64,000 nucleotides of DNA, taken from contig NZ_AFII01000001.1 of assembly GCF_000214475.1 (NCBI RefSeq), forward strand, positions 496,001 to 560,000, given 5' to 3'. Shown here piece after piece: positions 1 through 8,196 of this stretch (positions within the stretch are counted from its first letter, which is position 1; each line of letters opens with the position of its first letter). The translations under genes and the position numbers were made by a program. Source of the DNA: Parvimonas sp. oral taxon 110 str. F0139. Its GTDB lineage: Bacteria > Bacillota > Clostridia > Tissierellales > Peptoniphilaceae. Below the pieces are notes generated by a model. It did not search any database. It was given only the letters and a program-made list of their open reading frames with translations, and was not told where the DNA came from.

Positions 1-1269
1 TGTTGCTAAAGAGTCAACCGCTCTTTCAACTAAATCTCTTCTAACTGCATATTCTTTATCTTTTTCTAAACTTGCATCCCCTACAGGATAAGGAATTGCA
101 ACTGTAGGAACAATTCTATTCGCTCCTACAGATTTTGAAATTGTAACAATAGTAGCCATATGAACAATTGGTATACCATATCTTTCGATTTCTTTTACTA
201 TCGTTGCACCGCAACGTGTACAAGTACCTCAAGTAGAAGTTAGTATAACACCGTCAACTCCGGCTTCTTTCAATTCTTTACCAATTTCTACACCAAATTT
301 AATAGAATTTCCAACTGCTGTGCCTGTTCCAGTAGTAGTATAGAAATATTTATAAACTTCTCCAATTTTTCCTTCTTTTTCCATCTCTTTAAGAATATCA
401 ACTGGAGCTACTCTATCAGGCTTTTCATTTGCATAAACAGGGTCATAACCACCATGTATTGTACAATAATCTTTTCCCAATTCGTTTAAAGCAGAAATAT
501 CATATTTACCCCACTTTTGTGCAGATGCTGATTGAATTTTGTCAGGATTTCCTAATGGAACAATACCACCACTTGTAACAACTGCAATAACAGCTTTTGA
601 TAAATCAGCTATTGCTTTTGCAGGTTCTACTTTGTCAAATACTGGCATTGGAAGTTCTGTTTCAAATTCTTCTCCTCTTAATCTCTTCATCAACATATCA
701 GTTGCTCTTGCAGCACCAATTTTTTCAGATAAAACAGTTAGTCTCTTACCTTGAGCAAAATATCCATCTACTAAAGGTTTAACAACTTCACCATTTAATA
801 ATTTTAAAGTTAATTTTCCCATTACTGGAAGTGCTTTACCCATTGAACTAGCAACATTTCCTGTTGGAACTACATAAGCGATTGACTTACAAGCGTCAAG
901 TCCTGGGTTTTCTTCATACATTCCTGTAACAACTGGGATATTGTAATTTTCTGTTACAAATTTTGCAACTCCAGCACAAGCCATACCATATCTACCAGCA
1001 TTAAATGCAGGCCCTGCTACAACAATGTCAGGATTAACTTTATCTATTACTTCTTTTATAAATTTTAAAGATTCGTCTAAATTTTCATTAAAGAAGTTAT
1101 CACCACAAATAATTGTTCCAACAACTTTTGCGTCTTGTCCTAAACTTCTTTCAAAACCCATTGCAGGTCCAACTGCTTTTTCATCAAAAGTTGGAGCTAC
1201 ATGAGCCATTTCTTCTCCACCAATTTGTCCAAAAAATTGGTTGATATAATATAATACTTTTTTACTCAA
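1..1269 (-). CDS. grdB: Glycine/sarcosine/betaine reductase component B, selenoprotein subunit GrdB (C-terminus off the window)
   Basis: Substrate-binding selenoprotein subunit of a Stickland reductase complex that reduces glycine (or sarcosine or betaine) to acetyl phosphate. The N-terminal YYINQFF-GQIGGEE segment and the overall length (423 codons visible of about 436) are typical of GrdB. The UGA at 229-231 is not a stop: the same frame continues as GTCTRCGATIVKEIERYG and stays open to base 1, so UGA encodes selenocysteine at residue 347. A hairpin follows it (202-216). The start is TTG at 1267-1269, because the AGAGGGG ribosome site (1278-1284) leaves room for TTG but overlaps the upstream GTG. 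It lies 14 bp after grdE. Whether the substrate is glycine, sarcosine or betaine cannot be decided here; GrdF and GrdH are close paralogues. Confidence 0.93.
202..216 (-). promoter_or_regulatory. Candidate bacterial SECIS hairpin of grdB
   Basis: The mRNA reads CGTTGC-GGT-GCAACG, a perfect 6-bp stem with a 3-nt loop, beginning 12 nt after the UGA. Bacterial SelB needs a stem-loop at about this distance downstream of the Sec codon, within the coding region. The hairpin is seen directly; its function is inferred. Confidence 0.6.
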
Positions 1270-1283
1270 AACTCTCACCCCTC

Positions 1284-2570
1284 TTAGTATAATTCAACAG
1301 TTGCATTGTGATAACCTATTTCGGAAGTAGCTCCTATAACGGCATTCAATTCACATTCAAGAGTTCCAGTTTCAGGATTATAAGCTCCATCCCAGCCACC
1401 AGCTAAATTAGCAATAGCTTCTGAATCTCCTAATACTTTATCAGCTTTTTCTAAATGAACAACATGACTTACATTACCTGTTGAAATAACAGCAACTGAT
1501 TCTTTTGATGTATCTGTTAATGGTTGGCTCATTCCATCCCAACCTGAACATTCATCTGTTACAAGAACAGTTTTAATACCTTGTTTTTCAAGTCTTGTAC
1601 AAATCATTACTAAGTCTGAGTCAGGGTTTCCGTAACCTTCTTCACTTACTATTACACCATTAGCTCCAAGTAGTTTACAAAGTTTTGCAGTGTAATCACA
1701 ACATCTGAACTTTCCTGCTAAAGTTGTAAGTTCTGGAGTTAATACAACACCAACAAAATTAATATCTTTTCCATGTCTATTGTATAAACCTAAAATACAA
1801 GCATTATTTTGATGTTGGTAAGTAGTAATCTTATCACATGCAGCAACACAGTTTCCGCTTATTACAGCTCCATCTAATTCTTCATTTGGATGAATTAATG
1901 TAGGTAAAGTTTGTCTTGTACATGTTCCATAAATATATCCATCATGAAGTAATCCTTGTGAAATTAACATTTCAACATAAACTACCTTTGGTAAATTAGG
2001 ATATTTTTTGGTTTCTTCATCATTGTCACCTATGCCATACTCAACAGTTTCATCAATCTTAGCATTTCTTCCTGCTTCACCGATTAATTCACTTGCTTTA
2101 AGTCCAACAAGTCTAACAACTTCTTCATGTTCATGTGGATGTAATCCATCAACAACTTTAATATCTACAACGATATTATATGTCTTAGAAAATGGAGTCC
2201 ATTTTGCTCCTTCTCCCCACATATCAATAACACCTTCTTGGAAACCTACAATGTCTCCAATTGTAACAACTGCTGCTCCATAAAGAACATTTACAACACC
2301 TTCTCCTAATTGAGCAACATCTGTTGTAACTCCTGCAAATCCTTTTGCCCCTTCAATTTTTACTCTAGGTTCAATAACGTCCTTTACAGGGATAATTCTT
2401 GCCTTTTCACCAGGTTTTGCAAAGTCAATATCAATATCTTTAACTCCTGGTTCTTTCTTTAATTCATTAACTATTTCTTCTTTGTTAATAAATAAAGTAT
2501 GATTTTCTACTTTAGTTTCTTCACCAAATGCCAAATCCTTAATGAAGATTCTGTTCATTTGAAGTTTCAA
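1284..2570 (-). CDS. grdE: Glycine/sarcosine/betaine reductase component B proprotein GrdE
   Basis: Proprotein of the component-B alpha and beta subunits. The family cleaves itself before an internal cysteine to make a pyruvoyl group that captures the amine of the substrate. The cleavage motif SGNCVAACDK is present with Cys at residue 241, almost exactly where it is known in clostridial GrdE (242), and the 428-residue length is standard. The start is TTG at 2568-2570 behind a GGAGGTGG ribosome site, and the N-terminus RIFIKDLAFGEE matches the family start. The gene sits between grdX and grdB. The grdA gene (selenoprotein A), often found between grdE and grdB, is missing here. This order leaves open a sarcosine- or betaine-type complex. 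Confidence 0.93.
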   Translation of the reverse strand: MKLQMNRIFIKDLAFGEETKVENHTLFINKEEIVNELKKEPGVKDIDIDFAKPGEKARIIPVKDVIEPRVKIEGAKGFAGVTTDVAQLGEGVVNVLYGAAVVTIGDIVGFQEGVIDMWGEGAKWTPFSKTYNIVVDIKVVDGLHPHEHEEVVRLVGLKASELIGEAGRNAKIDETVEYGIGDNDEETKKYPNLPKVVYVEMLISQGLLHDGYIYGTCTRQTLPTLIHPNEELDGAVISGNCVAACDKITTYQHQNNACILGLYNRHGKDINFVGVVLTPELTTLAGKFRCCDYTAKLCKLLGANGVIVSEEGYGNPDSDLVMICTRLEKQGIKTVLVTDECSGWDGMSQPLTDTSKESVAVISTGNVSHVVHLEKADKVLGDSEAIANLAGGWDGAYNPETGTLECELNAVIGATSEIGYHNATVELY

Positions 2571-2584
2571 AATACCACCTCCAC

Positions 2585-2962
2585 TTATTTTTCTAGTTTA
2601 CTAAGTGCTTTATATTCTTCCAATGCACTCTCAACTAGTGTTAAATCGACAATTTCATAATCTTTAACATTTTTGAAATCAACATTTCTATTCTTCATTG
2701 TTAAATTATATTTGTCAATTGCTTCTTCAATGATTAATGTGCTATTTTCATCAAAACCGTTACCGTCTTCAATCACAATACTTCTAATTGAAGAAAAAAC
2801 CATTCTGATACTAGCTGGCAAAGGATGACTTACCAAGGAGCATCCTTTATGTATTAAATCTCTTGTAGCAATTAAAACATCAATATAATTTCCATCAACA
2901 AATTCAACACAATCAAATTTTTCTTTTACTAAAGAATTATTTGATACAATTTTTAAACTCAA
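2585..2962 (-). CDS. grdX: GrdX family protein
   Basis: Small protein of about 125 residues that accompanies glycine reductase operons; its biochemical role is unknown. The N-terminus LKIVSNNSLVKEKF and the later VDGNYIDVLIATRDLIHKG are characteristic of the family. The reading frame is open further upstream, but the start is TTG at 2960-2962: an AAGGAAGTG ribosome site lies 5-6 nt before it, and a promoter only 26 bp upstream leaves no room for a longer protein. It is the first gene of the visible grdX-grdE-grdB unit, 14 bp before grdE. Thioredoxin genes (trxB, trxA), which follow grdX in several clostridia, are absent here. Confidence 0.85.
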   Translation of the reverse strand: MSLKIVSNNSLVKEKFDCVEFVDGNYIDVLIATRDLIHKGCSLVSHPLPASIRMVFSSIRSIVIEDGNGFDENSTLIIEEAIDKYNLTMKNRNVDFKNVKDYEIVDLTLVESALEEYKALSKLEK

Positions 2963-2987
2963 ATAAATCACTTCCTTTGTTAGATGT

Positions 2988-3016
2988 ATTATAATATATT
3001 CTTTTAAGTATTTCAA
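2988..3016 (-). promoter_or_regulatory. SigA-type promoter of grdX-grdE-grdB
   Basis: On the minus strand, TTGAAA (3011-3016) and TATAAT (2988-2993) are separated by 17 bp. Transcription would start near 2981, just before the grdX ribosome site, giving a very short leader. Confidence 0.7.
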
Positions 3017-3285
3017 AAGTATTTTATATGTTTTTTTATGAATGAAAATGTTAAATAGTTAATATTTATTCATTATATATTGATTTTTAGCTATTATTGT
3101 TACTATAAAAAAATTTATGAAAGTTTACTTTTTTATAGAAAAAATTACAAAAATGTAATAAATAATAAAATTTATATAATGGTAAATTTTTTATTTAATT
3201 TTTCAACAATTAAATTTATTTAAAATTAAATTTACTAAAAATTGATTAACTCCTAAATATTTTTAAAATTATTCTATAAATTAAA
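3017..3285. other. Non-coding AT-rich spacer upstream of grdX
   Basis: About 270 bases of extremely AT-rich DNA with no ORF that has a ribosome site. It probably carries the regulatory region upstream of the grdX promoter. No clear palindromic operator for the nearby GntR regulator could be picked out by eye. Confidence 0.5.
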
Positions 3286-3359
3286 TCAAGAATTCTACTC
3301 CTCCACAACACCTCACATCAAATGGTCCCCGAGAACCTTGTTGTTTTACAATAAAAAAA
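3286..3359 (-). repeat. Terminator-linked ~75-bp repeat, copy C (divergent)
   Basis: Read on the minus strand, this begins with the T-tract of the gntR terminator and runs TTATTGTAAAACAACAAGG, then a hairpin region, then GAATTCTT. It aligns without gaps over most of its length to copies at 31366-31440 and 48846-48920. It differs from them mainly by transitions, notably in the central hairpin. Confidence 0.7.
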
Positions 3360-3382
3360 GTGATTAGTAAATCTAATCACTT
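3353..3382 (-). terminator. Intrinsic terminator of the gntR regulator gene
   Basis: Minus strand: AAGTGATTAG, loop ATTTA, CTAATCACTT, then seven T. It lies just after the GntR-family stop codon and runs into repeat copy C. Confidence 0.85.
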
Positions 3383-3389
3383 CAAATCA

Positions 3390-4031
3390 TTATAATAATG
3401 CTGATTTTATTTTTTCTACAAAATCCTCAATATGCTCTTTTGCATATTTTTCAGCCATTTCTTCATCTTTATTTTCAAATGCTTCCACAATCTTTTTAAA
3501 TGTTCTAGTAAAAATCTCCATATCACTAAAATATATATCACAATAATGCCATAATCTTTCCGTTTGACAATGCAAATCTGATAATATATCTATAAGCCAA
3601 GGATTCGCACAAGATTTTGTAACAATTTTGTGAAATTCTTCATCTAGCAAAATTGCTTCTTGATAATCTTTTGTTGTATCATATGTTTCTAAAGTTGAAA
3701 CTATTTCTTTAAGTCTTTTTTTATCTTCATCAGTTAATTTTGAAACTGCAAGCTTCGTAGCAAGTGGATCTAAAACTTTTGTAACTTCAAATAGAGATTT
3801 AATATTTAAAAAGTTTAGTGTTGCAACCTGAACACCATATCTTGGAACAATATCAACTAATTTTATAGCCTCTAATTGTTGAAATACAGCTCTTATTGGT
3901 GTTCTACTTACTCCAAACTCTTCAGATAATTCAATTTCATTTAGTATTTTTCCAGGTTCATATTCTAAAGTTACAATTCTATCTTTTAAAACATTAAAAA
4001 TATCCTCTTTTGTTCTCCCTACTTTATCCAT
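3390..4031 (-). CDS. GntR family transcriptional regulator (FadR/FCD subfamily)
   Basis: DNA-binding regulator of 213 residues. The N-terminal winged helix (about residues 5-70) includes the GntR hallmark LSEEFGVSRTPIR. The C-terminal all-helical FCD ligand domain (about 80-210) has the expected acidic and histidine positions, for example DEEFHKIV. FCD regulators usually sense carboxylates or amino-acid metabolites. It lies upstream of the grd genes on the same strand, separated by a terminator and about 400 bases, so control of the grd operon is possible but unproven. It is probably cotranscribed with the preceding unknown gene: that gene's repaired reading frame ends inside the AGGAG ribosome site of this one. 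Confidence 0.85.
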   Translation of the reverse strand: MDKVGRTKEDIFNVLKDRIVTLEYEPGKILNEIELSEEFGVSRTPIRAVFQQLEAIKLVDIVPRYGVQVATLNFLNIKSLFEVTKVLDPLATKLAVSKLTDEDKKRLKEIVSTLETYDTTKDYQEAILLDEEFHKIVTKSCANPWLIDILSDLHCQTERLWHYCDIYFSDMEIFTRTFKKIVEAFENKDEEMAEKYAKEHIEDFVEKIKSALL

Positions 4032-4040
4032 AAAAAACTC

Positions 4041-5257
4041 CTACATTAACCCAATCATATGATTAATTACATCTAATGATTCAGTTCCTAAAACACATAT
4101 TTCATACATTTTATTTCTTCTTACATCAACAATCTGACAAGTTGTTTCCTCACAATTCATATCATTTTGATTTTGTCGTGAAACATAGCCATATTCATCA
4201 TCTAAATCGTCAAATCCTAAAAAGAATTTTTTTCGTTAATTGTATCAGAAATTAAAATTTTAAAATCTTCTGTACTTTTTTCAGATAGATACTTTTCATC
4301 TAAAACAAAGCCATCTGAACTGCTATATTCACTTAAAAATATAGCATTATCTGTTGTTAAATAACCTTTAATTTTATTGTTATATTCAAACCAGCTTGGT
4401 ATCCTTAATGAAAAATCCAAATCCTTTAAAAATTTATCATAAAAATGATATCCAACTTCATATCTAACTTTTCTGTATGCAAAATTTGATGTTGAAAATT
4501 TATTAACTCCTAAGTATTTATATATTTCTCTAGAATATTTTTGTGGTAAATGGATCAGTACATTATTTTCGATTAAGTTTTCAAACATAAACATAACCAT
4601 AGATAATCTTTCATCAAAATCATCCACTAATGTTAAATCTTTTAAATTATTCCAAACATGATAAAGTAGATAATTTTCATCAGAATAAGGGTCTATTACT
4701 TGTTCGTTAAAAAGCAAAACTCTTTTTTTAAGTCCTTCAATATCATTTATATACAAGTTTTCAAACTCGGACAAAGTCATTACTCCCATATATGTACAAA
4801 CATAATCTTCAGTAGTTATAGGAAAAGCTTTTTGATTATCCATAAATACAGATCTAATTCTAATACTATCTCTATTATTTAAAATTAATTCTACTCTATC
4901 TTTAAACCACCTGTTATATAGTTCATTAAGTTTTTCAAAATTATTATCTTTATAGAAACCTGTATCATCTTTTATTTCAAATTTACATCCTAAGAATGTA
5001 AATAATTCATTAACAAAATTTACAACTAGGGTATGATAGCCTGCTCCATAGTAACAAGTTTCTGTTTTCATTTCAATAAAATCATCAATTTTAAAATTCA
5101 AAGACAGATAAGGAAGAATTTCAAAATTTAAAATCATTTCACCATCAACTTCTCCTAGTGAAAAACCATAATTATCATTTTCGGCAAATTCGTCGATTTT
5201 TTCTAAAAAAACATCAATATCGTATTGAAATTTAACACTTAATCCAAAATTTTCCAT
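4041..5257 (-). CDS. Conserved hypothetical protein, split by a frameshift at an A7 run
   Basis: Not recognised. The first frame encodes 346 residues and stops at 4217. At GAAAAAAATTC (T7 at 4227-4233 on the plus strand) the -1 frame stays open for about 60 more codons (FLGFDDLDDEYGYVSRQ to NHMIGLM) and ends at 4041, next to the gntR ribosome site. One extra A gives a 405-residue protein. The stretch A-AAA-AAT is also a possible -1 slippery heptamer, so programmed frameshifting is an alternative to a sequencing shortfall. The protein is acidic, rich in aromatic residues and apparently soluble, with no signal peptide or membrane segment. It has a ribosome site (AGAGGTG) before the ATG at 5257. 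Confidence 0.6.
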
Positions 5258-5388
5258 AAAACACCTCTATCAACAATCAAATCATCTTTTTTATTTTATC
5301 ATAAATTACAAACAATATCAAACTGTTAATATAAGTATTTTTTGTGGTATAACTAAATTAGTTGAATAATTTTTAAGGAGAGGTTGTT

Positions 5389-5805
5389 ATGAAACAGAGA
5401 TTTTTAAATTTTATGAAAGATAGATATGGTTGGGATATTTTAAATAATATTATAATTTACCTATCACTTGGATTTGCAGTTGTAAATTTATTTAAGAAGA
5501 GTGAAGTTCTCACATTAACCTCTTTTATTTTATTTTCAATTGCATTATTTAGGATGTTATCTAAAAATAAAAGAAAAAGAGCAATGGAGCAACTAAAATT
5601 TTTTAACCTAATTTCTCCAATATACTCCAGACTTTTAAAATTTTCATCTAAGGATAGAAAAAATTACAAATATTTTAAATGTAAAAATTGTGGACAGGAA
5701 CTCAGAATTCCAAAAGGAAAAGGAAAGATTAAAGTTATTTGTCCAAATTGTAAATATGAAGAAATAAAAAAAGCTAGAGTAAATTTGATACACAAAAACC
5801 CCTAA
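5389..5805 (+). CDS. Small membrane protein with C-terminal zinc ribbon
   Basis: A 138-residue protein with two hydrophobic helices (about residues 18-36 and 42-56), a basic linker, and a C-terminal zinc ribbon made of CKNCGQ and CPNCKY about 20 residues apart. This looks like the zinc-ribbon membrane proteins common in low-GC Gram-positives, whose function is not established. A good ribosome site (AAGGAGAGG) precedes the ATG. It stands alone on the plus strand, divergent from the preceding gene and convergent with the following one, sharing a bidirectional terminator. Confidence 0.75.
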   Translation: MKQRFLNFMKDRYGWDILNNIIIYLSLGFAVVNLFKKSEVLTLTSFILFSIALFRMLSKNKRKRAMEQLKFFNLISPIYSRLLKFSSKDRKNYKYFKCKNCGQELRIPKGKGKIKVICPNCKYEEIKKARVNLIHKNP

Positions 5806-5834
5806 ATTCATATAAAATGTATTTAGGGGTTTTT
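5795..5834. terminator. Bidirectional intrinsic terminator
   Basis: AAAAACCCCTAAAT (5795-5808) pairs with ATTTAGGGGTTTTT (5821-5834), with A- and T-rich flanks on both sides. It lies between convergent genes and overlaps the last codons of the zinc-ribbon protein. Confidence 0.9.
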
Positions 5835-5852
5835 ATCTTTTTATTATAACTT

Positions 5853-8182
5853 TTATTTTATTTTTTCTATAATTCTAGATTTTGTGTCAAAGTTATCATC
5901 TGTTCCACTGAATGAGGCATCTTGTTTTGACATAGAAAGCATTATATCTAAAATATCTTTAAATTCATTTACTTCTTTTGTTTTATTTTCTAATTCATCA
6001 ATTCCCTTTTGTTTAAATTCTCCTAATTTTGAACTAAATTCTTTTTGTGATGAAGTCAATTTATCACTACCTTCTTTTAATTGATCAGTACTTGAATCCA
6101 TTTTTTTAAGTCCTTCATTAAGTGAATTAATAGCGTTTGAGAATGGAATAATTGCTTGTTCTTTGACTTGAGATAATGAGTTTAAAATTTGAGATTGTGT
6201 TTTAAATTCACCTAACCCATTAGCTAATTGCCCAGAACCATTCTTTAAAGAATTAGAATTTTCATCTAATTTACTCATCGCTGATTGTAACATTCCCATT
6301 GCAACTTTATTTTGATTAGTAGCTGATTTTAAACTTTCAGTTCCTGTTTTTATTTTTCCTGTTGCCCCATCTAGTTGTTCTATTGAAGATTTCAAAACTT
6401 TTAAATCATCACCTTTCATACTTTCTCCAATTTTAGAAAGACCTGCATTTAAATCTATTGTTGATTTTTCAAGTTGAGCTTTTGATTCATTCATCTTAGT
6501 ATAAACAGTTAATAAACCATCAGATAAATCAGAATTTGCTTTTAAAAGTTTATCAGAATTACTTGCAAGTTCTGACATAGCTTGTGCTAAAGTATTTATT
6601 TTAGATAAACCAGTTTGTTTTGCTTTCAAAGTTTTTGATTCATTTAACAAGTCATTTTTTGTTTTATTTAGGATAGATATCTCAGATGTCAAACTTCCAT
6701 CTTTATTTTGTTTGATAAATCATCAATGACTTTTTGAATATTATTTGCTTTTGCTTCTAAATTTTTAATATCATTTTCTAAAGAAATATTAGAATTTAAA
6801 CTCTTAGTTGAATTTTCAACTTGATGTATTTTTGTATTAAATTCTTTAGTTGAATTCTTTAATTGTATAGACTTTTTAGACATTTCTTCTATAGCAGAAA
6901 CAATCTTTCCATAGCTAGCTCCTAAATTACTCATTCCTTGAGATAAATGAGTTGATTTATTTAATAATTCATCTTTTTGAGAGATTAAATTGTCAATTTT
7001 TTTACTACCTTCCTTCATTTTTCCAGTAGCATTTTTTAATTTTTCTACTCCATTATCCAAATCATTTGAACCTTTGTCAATTAAAGTTGCTCCATTTTGA
7101 ATTTTTTCAACATTTTCAGTTATTTTACTAACTGCACCAGTATAATTATTAACTCCATTAGAAAGTTGTAAACTACCATTATACATTTCAGAAATATAAT
7201 TTTGAATTACTCCAACTTTTGGTGCTAAAGAATCAAATTTTCCTTTAATTTTTTCCATTGAGCTAGATAATTTCTCTGTTCCTGAATATATTTGTTTTAC
7301 TCCTCCTTGCAATTGACCTATACCATTATTTAATTTTTCTTGTCCTTCAGATAATTTTACTGAAGCATCAAATAATTTTTGAGAATTATCTTCTAATTGT
7401 TGTATTCCATCTTTTAAATTATCAATGGAGTCTAAATTTTTCTTTTCTTGAAAGAATTCATTTGTTATAACTGAATAAATTTCAATAGGCTTATAATCCT
7501 TTATTTCCATTTCCAAAGATATTGAATCTTTAAATATTTTTAAATCTTTATCTTTATTAATGTTATCAAAATTTTGCTTTAATCCAGGAGTTAAAATTGA
7601 AGTAACAATTTGATTTTTGCCATCTTTAATAATCTTAACATCATCAGACTTTATATCACTCACTTTTTCATCATCAAAAACCATAGCAGTAGCTACAATA
7701 TAAGGTGAATAAACTTCTTGAGTTTTCCCATTTACACTTTTAGTTTCATGCCTATTGTTTTTTGAACTTAAAACTATTTTTAAATGTCCACTTTTTCCGT
7801 CTAATTCTGAATTTGATACTTCTTTATCATCTAAATAATACTTTACTGTCAACTCTACAGGTAAATTTTTATCAGTTTTTCCTTGATAATATATGTCTTT
7901 TTCAGATTCATTCCAATTTAAATACCCGTTTTCTTCGGTTACTGTTTTATCATTTTTTAAATTCTTAACTTCTTTTAAATCAGATTTATCTTTAACATTA
8001 ATATTTTTATCAGAATTTAACCAAACTGATACTGTCTTATCTTTGACTTCATTTCCGTCTATTGTTACATAAACTGTTTCACTTTTTTTTATAGTATTTT
8101 TTTCTTCTGCAAATGAAATATTTACAATAATCATTGAAAAAACTATACCTAATGCTATAGCTTTTTGAAATTTTTTATTCAT
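5853..8182 (-). CDS. Secreted coiled-coil protein partnered with an MMPL exporter (split by one frameshift)
   Basis: About 776 residues when one A is added to the A4 run at 6706-6709; this joins frame 1 (ending ...KIKMEV) to the next frame (TSEISILNKTKNDLL...). It has a signal peptide (MNKKFQKAIALGIVFSMIIV, ending NISFAEE), a beta-rich region (about 30-230), then a very long coiled-coil region built from repeated L-x-x-G-x-x-x-L heptads, as in YhgE/Pip-type proteins. Unlike YhgE/Pip there is no C-terminal membrane helix; the protein stops at a plain basic end. It lies 14 bp after the MMPL gene in the tetR operon, which suggests a periplasm-like or surface partner of that exporter. Function is not known. 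Confidence 0.65.
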
Positions 8183-8196
8183 AATCTTACACTCCT

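Noticed and set aside
229..231. UGA in grdB as a true stop or a nonsense mutation
   Set aside because: The frame continues with family-typical sequence to the window edge, and a SECIS-like hairpin follows; it is a selenocysteine codon.
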